From assembly GCA_032622095.1 (NCBI GenBank), contig CP136062.1:38626918-38690917 (forward strand): 64,000 nt of DNA, read 5' to 3'. The position numbers were made by a program, and so were the translations under genes. Every line of letters starts with the position of its first letter. The stretch's first letter is position 1. Of this stretch, positions 57,685 to 64,000 are shown one piece after another. The DNA comes from Siphonodentalium dalli (lineage: Eukaryota; Mollusca; Scaphopoda; Gadilida; Siphonodentaliidae). The notes below the pieces were generated by a model. It was not told the origin of the DNA and made no database searches. It saw only the letters and a program-made list of their open reading frames with translations.

Positions 57685-60020
57685 CACAGTTAGAAAAAAT
57701 ACCGTCGTTTCAACGGTCTGAGACCGCGCACTATCGCTGCCAACATTTGACCGTTAAACATACGGTCAGACCGTAGCATGTTCCACGGTATAAAACCGTT
57801 TAAGTAACGGGCAGACCGTAACCAATAACTGTCAGACCAATGGTATTTTTCATGGGTCAACACCAATTGTTTGCTCTTAATTTGCTAATTTACCATATAA
57901 TTAGCCAGGTTCCCATGATGATAATATGATTCCCCGGTAGGCATTACGATTCATGTTTTTGAATGGTCGAAACTTGTATTATTCGTAACTGAAAAATACA
58001 TCTTAGTTCTTATGTTACGATCATATTTTTGATGAAATGTAAATCCTCAATGCATAAAGTGATAGACAATACTTATGAAACTTTGCAGTTTGCAGAGGAT
58101 AAAGCTTGTTATCTGCCTCGTAGAATTTAATCCGGAAAAGGCTGCGCACGCGTAATGTGTTCGCCTTTCACTAACTACTGTTTAAATATGGCTGTAAATA
58201 AAAAACGTTACTAGTAATAGCTGATAAGCCAACCCATCACTATTCAGTTATGAGAAATACTAATTTCGACCATTCTAAAACATGAATTGGCATGCCCTTT
58301 TAAGCCATAAAAAGAACAAAGCTACATGTTTCACAGTTAAAACTCAAATGTATGTACATGTAAAAGTCAAATATCTTAATGGCATACTTTTTGGTAACTT
58401 GTAAGGCGTGAAATTGTCCAGTCACTTGTAAACAGTTTTTGTTTTAGCAGGTGAATCCGTACATCATGGCAGTACGGTACGAGTCTGAAGAAGTGGTATT
58501 TTTAGGCGCACCTTTATTGCGATATTGAGTGTGCTTAATTTAGAAAAGGCGTGATTATAGCACACTACCAAAAATCTGCCGCGCTTATTATTGCAATATT
58601 GAACGCAAAATATTGCGATACTAAGCGCGCTAAATTTCATACAAACCCGATAGTGTTATATTTATATTAGATAAATAATGTGCATATATTGTACATATAG
58701 TGTACATACCATATAGCATTTGCAACTATAATTATATACATATCTAAAACATTGTCTCTATTTAGACAATAAACAATATAGAAGAAACAATAATTTGATT
58801 TAAATGTCGCAATTTTGAGCTCAAGATGTCGCAATATTAAGCGCAAAATATTGAGATATTAAGCGCAAACTATTGCAGTAATATCACAATCGACATGCTT
58901 ATAAGCGGTTCCACTTGCTATATTTCGATATTGGGCGCGAAAATAGCGCGCTTAATATACCACTTCTTTTGACTGGTACTGTATATCAATAACGGCTAGA
59001 TGTGATTGGAACCTACAAGACAACAGCAGATCCCATAATAACTGTGCGCAATGACTTGGCGACAATGTTCTCCTGTTGTCGCGCATTTTCCATGACATTT
59101 TGGTATCACAACCACTTAGTATCAATGTCTGCCAAAGATGAACATGCAACCAATAATGTACTGCCGGTAAATTGTCGTAATAACTTGACGTTAACATGGC
59201 GAATGATGACAATGTCTCATGTCCACACGTTTCAATGAAAATTCAGAACACTGTCAACATAATTGTCAACATTATAATAGTAATACTGTAGCTGCTCGTT
59301 GAGTCGTTGTTATTATTGTCACTATTGGTTGACATCGAAGCTATTGTTAATTGTATCTGTATCCTCTTGTGTCAGTAAATGTGAGTGTTTTGATACTAAG
59401 TCACACACTGTCAATTTCAACATCACTCAGTCGAATGAAGTCAGACCCCCGATCGTGCCATGAATCGATTGCCAGAATGAATCCCTGCGCTCTAATTTAG
59501 TGGAAATTGTCAATGATTAAGCCGATTTTCGCAGAATTGAAATTTGTCCGGTTATCAAAGGAACCGAAATCAGACCGTCTTAACTGTCCACAGTGGAAAA
59601 GGTAACAGTTTCCCAAAAACAATAATTTGCGATTAAATATGCAACGCCAAATACAAAATGGCGAAAAAAAGATCTTAAGGTAGTGCTAAAGCGGGAACTT
59701 AACCCCGGTGTGAATTACTTGCTCATCAATATACGTACCGACCCGATTCACACAGTGTGAATGCCGATAGTATATACATATTAAATAACAGTAGAGTAAG
59801 ATTCAGTCATACGCATGGAGTCATTGTCGTATATAATATGGTCGCCGATAAATATACTATTGAATTTTGACGCAATGACTTTGAATCACGAAAATATTTA
59901 ATTTAGACAATTTTCATGGGCACATAAAATAACGGTATGGGACCGTCAAACTGACGAAACGGCATGAGGCCGTCTATTATGACGGTCCGAAACCGTCGAA
60001 CCGACAGTAATTTCTAAGTG
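57685..60020. mobile_element. TA-site element without transposase (right duplicate)
   Basis: Counterpart of 6407-8741, bounded by TA at 57683-57684 and 60021-60022. It contains the nested inverted-repeat element at 58470-58981. Confidence 0.8.
58470..58981. mobile_element. Nested ATTGCGATATT-motif element (right duplicate)
   Basis: Counterpart of 7193-7704, with the same length and ends. Confidence 0.65.
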
Positions 60021-60246
60021 TATTTACATCTCAATTCGGGGCACAACTATCGGAGATAAACAAACGAAAATATTTCGCAACCAGGAGTCATTGCATTTAA
60101 TTGATATATAAGAATGACGGTGTATATGGTCAATGTTGATATAATATTTGTAAATAATAACTAATGTTGAGCAAGATTATGCTCCATTTCTATTTGATTA
60201 CCCACAGCCGAGTGTTTCGCATCACTTTAAAACTACTTGGGGGGGG

Positions 60247-60365
60247 TCTCTATTTATGGTATGGTTTGTACTAAATATGTATTCTCTATTTAGGGTATGG
60301 TGTCCAATAAATATATATGCTCTATTCAGGGTATGGTGTGTAATAAATATGTATTCTCTATTTAG
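60247..60365. repeat. 36-bp minisatellite (right duplicate)
   Basis: Counterpart of 8968-9086, with the same unit count. Confidence 0.85.
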
Positions 60366-61023
60366 TTCTTGGCGCGCCGTCACCAGACTACCTACAAGCT
60401 AAGGTGAGTAAATTATAATGCTATAATTATGATTACACGCCAGTGGGGTGGGGTCAGAAATAATGTTCAGGCACGTATGCCGATTTTTGTCCTTTCGTCG
60501 ACCCTTGTTGGGACACACCCACCCCACGTCAAAATGTTTGTCTGTTTTCGGAAGTTTTTTTCCGACCAGCTGTATATGAATTTATGTGCATACTATTGTC
60601 ATGGATGTTAACATTGACATGTAGATATGAACGAGTCATTTTGGAGTCATTTTGGGGTCATTTGGCCAAAAAAACTTGGGGAAAAACATGCGGACAAAAT
60701 TGTGCCATGATGAGACGGCATATGCCCCACTCTATTCAGTTACACATATATTTAATGGAAAAAGTAATGTGTGTCTCTTTCAGATATCATGTTATTATCC
60801 GTATGTTACAATTTTTTACAATTTTAATAATTTGTTCTTGTATTCTTTAACAATTTTATAATTTCACCCATACAGAGCCCCATACAAACATGAGCAGACG
60901 ACACTCTTCTATATGCTTCTATATATGTGTGGGGCTCCCTGCAGGGTAATAGATGTTTTTTATTTTATGTCCTAAAAATTGTAAGAAACATTTATTTTAA
61001 AAAACATGATAAAAAATTGTTAG

Positions 61024-61092
61024 GCCAATGCATTCTCGTATATATACGAGGCGACCTATGGTCGACTCGCATATATAAGAGAATGCATTGGC
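61024..61092 (-). repeat. 69-nt hairpin module (copy 12)
   Basis: Counterpart of the module at 10188. It retains the atypical CGTATATATACGAG variant. Confidence 0.88.
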
Positions 61093-61734
61093 ACAGGGTA
61101 AAAAAAACCGACTTACAACTGGATTTGATATTGCGTGTCACATTTGTTGTACATAAATGAGGTCTGGGTCATGCTTATTATATGCCAGGTTCTTTAGATG
61201 TAGGCTTCTTTGCTTGGTTCTTTGATTGTCTACACTGTTTCAGACTGATCGGTCCTTTATTAGTGACGTGACCTGTTGAGTCATCGATACATATTGTGTC
61301 TGGATGTCGAAATCCAACATTACTATCCGGTTATACTTTTTGTGGCCGCATTATTGTCAAAGTACATTTTATGTTCCATGTTGCATCATTTCATGACACA
61401 AACCCATATTTTTACAATTGAGGGTCAAATTTATGAAAAAATATCTTGGTTGACACTGATAAGTTATAGTGTGCACGAATTAGTCGGAGCACTACTAGAC
61501 TACTAAAACATTTTTATAGCCTAATATATACATGTATAGGAGAGGTTTTTAAATGTGTAAGATACCTTTCGATGCCCTTGCAACTGAGCAAAAAAAAAGA
61601 TCTGTCTATACAGTCTAATAAAAAGTTTTCGGTAGGCACCTTTTTCTTGGGTAGGTAGGGAAACCCTAAACAGTTAATTTTTTTGTTTGGCCTTACAGAT
61701 ATAACTACTGTATTGTGGGTGACAATGGTTGGTA

Positions 61735-61801
61735 CAGTAATGCTCAAAGTAATTGACCCCTCAACCACAGCAGAATTATGGGTAACATTTCAGGATTTTG
61801 T
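61735..61801. repeat. Solo arm of the palindromic 175-bp MITE (right duplicate)
   Basis: Counterpart of 10899-10965. Confidence 0.85.
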
Positions 61802-61820
61802 CGAAAATATGGCTTGTTGC

Positions 61821-62008
61821 CATTCATCGGAAAGCATTCTACTAACATCGACGAAAATCTGAAGCAAATCGACCGTATAACACTCAACAGAAAACATCGT
61901 CAGAACTACACTCAAATGTAAATATTTACTACTCGATTCTGGACGCATCTATCGGCGATAAACTATCGAAAACGATTTCGCCATCGAGATTCACTGCATT
62001 TAATTAAT
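61821..62008 (+). repeat. Dispersed repeat with empty TA site (right duplicate)
   Basis: Counterpart of 10985-11172. Confidence 0.78.
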
Positions 62009-64000
62009 ACTAGCAGGGTTACCCGGCGTTGCCCAGGTTAAAGTAATATGAAACCCTTTGCATATTACGGATATATGATTGGAATAGGGGATACTCTTGT
62101 TCAAAGCGTTACACTTATTCTCATAAATTATATACCCAAATAGCATCACAAAACATGATTCTTACACACGGAATATAAGTAGTAGCTCACATTGTTGGAT
62201 CGGAGCGATTGTCATTTTGTGTATCGCGATTAATCCGTCCCACCAATAAAGAACTATTTATTTATTTACAACTGCGTAAACTTCAACGTTATAACATGAA
62301 CATGAGCACATTAGTTCGCAAAAATAAAAGACAATTGAGTTTAACATATAGAGGATCTAAAGCGAGTCCCATGTTTATAGCGAAATTTGCAAAACGAGTC
62401 CAGTAAATTAGGTCTGGATCGAGCCTTTGGCGAGGTCAAGACCTAATTTATCGGACGAGTTTTGTAAATTGCGCTATAAACTGTGGACGATTTGTAGATT
62501 CTATTTATTACATGATCCAAAAACTCTACAAAACATGCATAATAAATCAAAAAATGGGACGATAAACTAACATCTGCTTCTATGAGACATGCGATGACGT
62601 TTCACGGAAGTATGCGTTGTTTGTCCACGTAAAGAAATAGTCCCAGATAAATAAAGACTCTTTGGCGTATTTTAAGGCGTATTTTAAGGCGTATATTAAG
62701 GTGTACCACTTACACGGGGGTGTTATTGCTTGTTGGAAAAATATTGGAAGCCATAGTATTTGAGACATACCGTATGTAAAGTAAATAGACGACAAACCGG
62801 ATGTCAAAGGTTACCTGGCACTATTTCTTGTTATCAAACGAACGTTTAATATCAGAATTTATAGAATGGGTTTATTGAATGGAATAAGGGTAGGATCATG
62901 TAATAAAGAGACGTATCAATCTAGTGAGTTTGACTAAGATTTTGATGACACCTGGTTATCAAATCTCCAGATACAGATACTTTAATGATACAGATACTTT
63001 AATGAAATGTCCCAGTGCTCTGTTCATTGTGCTATATACTGGCTAATAATAATCAGTTTAAACGAAATGTTGCTATGCTTCTATATCAAATGCATGTGCC
63101 CGACACAGAATGATATTTTGAGTTTTTGTATGTTAGGCGATGAGTCTGTTCTAAACATGAATGATATCCTCTGTATTTTGGGCAGATATAACATTGTCAG
63201 ATGTCAGTATTGGAGGATCCTGAAAAGTAATGTGCCACTTTTATCTCAGACATTATAATCGACGGCACACTGTGACCACAATTGTTGAACAGGCCTTATA
63301 TGCATTTCCATATCTCTTGTAACTTTTGTGTGGAAACTATATTGAATGGGGCAGACTCAATTGTCTTATAATATTAAATTGAGCTATTCTAGTATTTTAA
63401 CATGCACCATTATCTTCCTCGCAAAATGTTACCACAGTTTGAACGCATTGGTGTCACCTCGATTGTACCCGTGAAGTTCTATATAGATCACATACAGACA
63501 TACATATATTTGCAAATATATCTAGGCACCAAAATTAATGTGACATTTTACGTACGATTTGATTCCTCGCATTAAACATAAATATGTATAAGTTTGGTGC
63601 TAATCGGCGACTAAACAATTTTGTTTTATCAAATTGGGTGCCCACCCACAAAATCTCGCACACAAACAACACCAATATAGCGTCTTTAAATCACATGATT
63701 TGATTCCTCATATATCGTGTATAAGAATGTGTATCAATTTGGTGCAAATTGGCGCTAAAATGATATCAATGTTGGTGCCGCTCTCCCTTTCAGTACACCC
63801 CTGTACAACAAATTACTACTTTCAACAAGGTTATTCTACATTTGTGTTTGATCACCCTACTGGAGTGTTTTACATCATTTTACGTGAAGATCTGCTATAG
63901 ATGAGGCCCACAACCTGGCTGCCGAAAGTCAAATACATGGAACACATCTAGTTTTAGGTTGATACTTGTGTAACTATTCCCCAGGTCATGTCAAACGTTG
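62009..64000 (+). repeat. ACTAGCAGGG-type dispersed repeat (right duplicate, runs to window end)
   Basis: Counterpart of 11173-13166. The window ends where the left copy meets the MITE at 13167, so it cannot be seen whether that MITE is also present here. Confidence 0.75.

Larger units (their letters stand above)
52056..64000 (+). repeat. Right copy of the >=13 kb direct duplication
   Basis: Matches 1-13166 to the last base of the window. Relative to the left copy it lacks the hAT-like and SINE insertions. It retains a 95-bp hairpin segment and has one more 105-bp satellite unit. It lacks 13 bp at about 63238 and has an extra 16-bp GCGTATTTTAAG-type unit near 62680. It therefore preserves the empty sites of two transposition events. 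Confidence 0.97.

Overview
This window is AT-rich, repeat-dense nuclear DNA from an animal, most likely an aquatic invertebrate. The main reasons are a spliced metazoan Golgi-type carbohydrate sulfotransferase exon, a C2H2 zinc-finger gene, a tRNA-derived SINE with an (ATT)n tail, a decayed non-LTR retrotransposon, and many TIR-bounded non-autonomous DNA transposons (MITEs). I cannot name the species. There are no operons, CRISPR arrays or bacterial features.

Layout. (1) 1-13166 and 52056-64000 are two direct copies of one segment of at least 13 kb, about 52 kb apart. They differ by few substitutions and several clean indels: a 969-bp hAT-type insertion, a 443-bp SINE insertion, a 95-bp hairpin deletion and one 105-bp satellite unit. 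The pair is either a recent segmental duplication or two uncollapsed haplotypes in the assembly. (2) 13167-20040 is a field of diverged repeats: a MITE, a second copy of the ACTAGCAGGG repeat, a 320-bp tandem repeat, and a foldback element inserted into a 69-nt hairpin repeat. (3) 20121-21053 is the terminal coding exon of a HNK-1ST/CHST-like sulfotransferase, with a MITE starting about 40 bp after its stop. (4) 21600-30400 holds at least seven MITEs or solo arms separated by unrecognised AT-rich DNA. (5) 30400-36110 is a degenerate minisatellite split by a 3537-bp TIR-bounded block (31337-34873). That block carries a seven-finger C2H2 gene, a nested MITE and a pre-miRNA-like hairpin. (6) 36300-43000 is satellite-like: palindromic 175-bp units (MITE-derived), a two-copy 1.08-kb higher-order repeat built on 178-bp monomers, and a third TTAA-flanked element. 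(7) 43000-52055 holds a non-LTR reverse-transcriptase pseudogene with a (GAT)n tail, a strong 79-nt hairpin, a pair of perfect 57-bp inverted repeats, an intact TTAA-flanked long-TIR element with a solo arm, and a TACCATGGTA-rich block.

Only two protein-coding genes are supportable, and they have no evident functional link to each other. The main story is transposon biology: three families that all sit in TTAA sites, nested insertions whose empty sites can be read from the duplicate copy, and a 69-nt palindromic module that recurs 12 times. The least ordinary object is the 3.5-kb TIR element carrying the zinc-finger gene.
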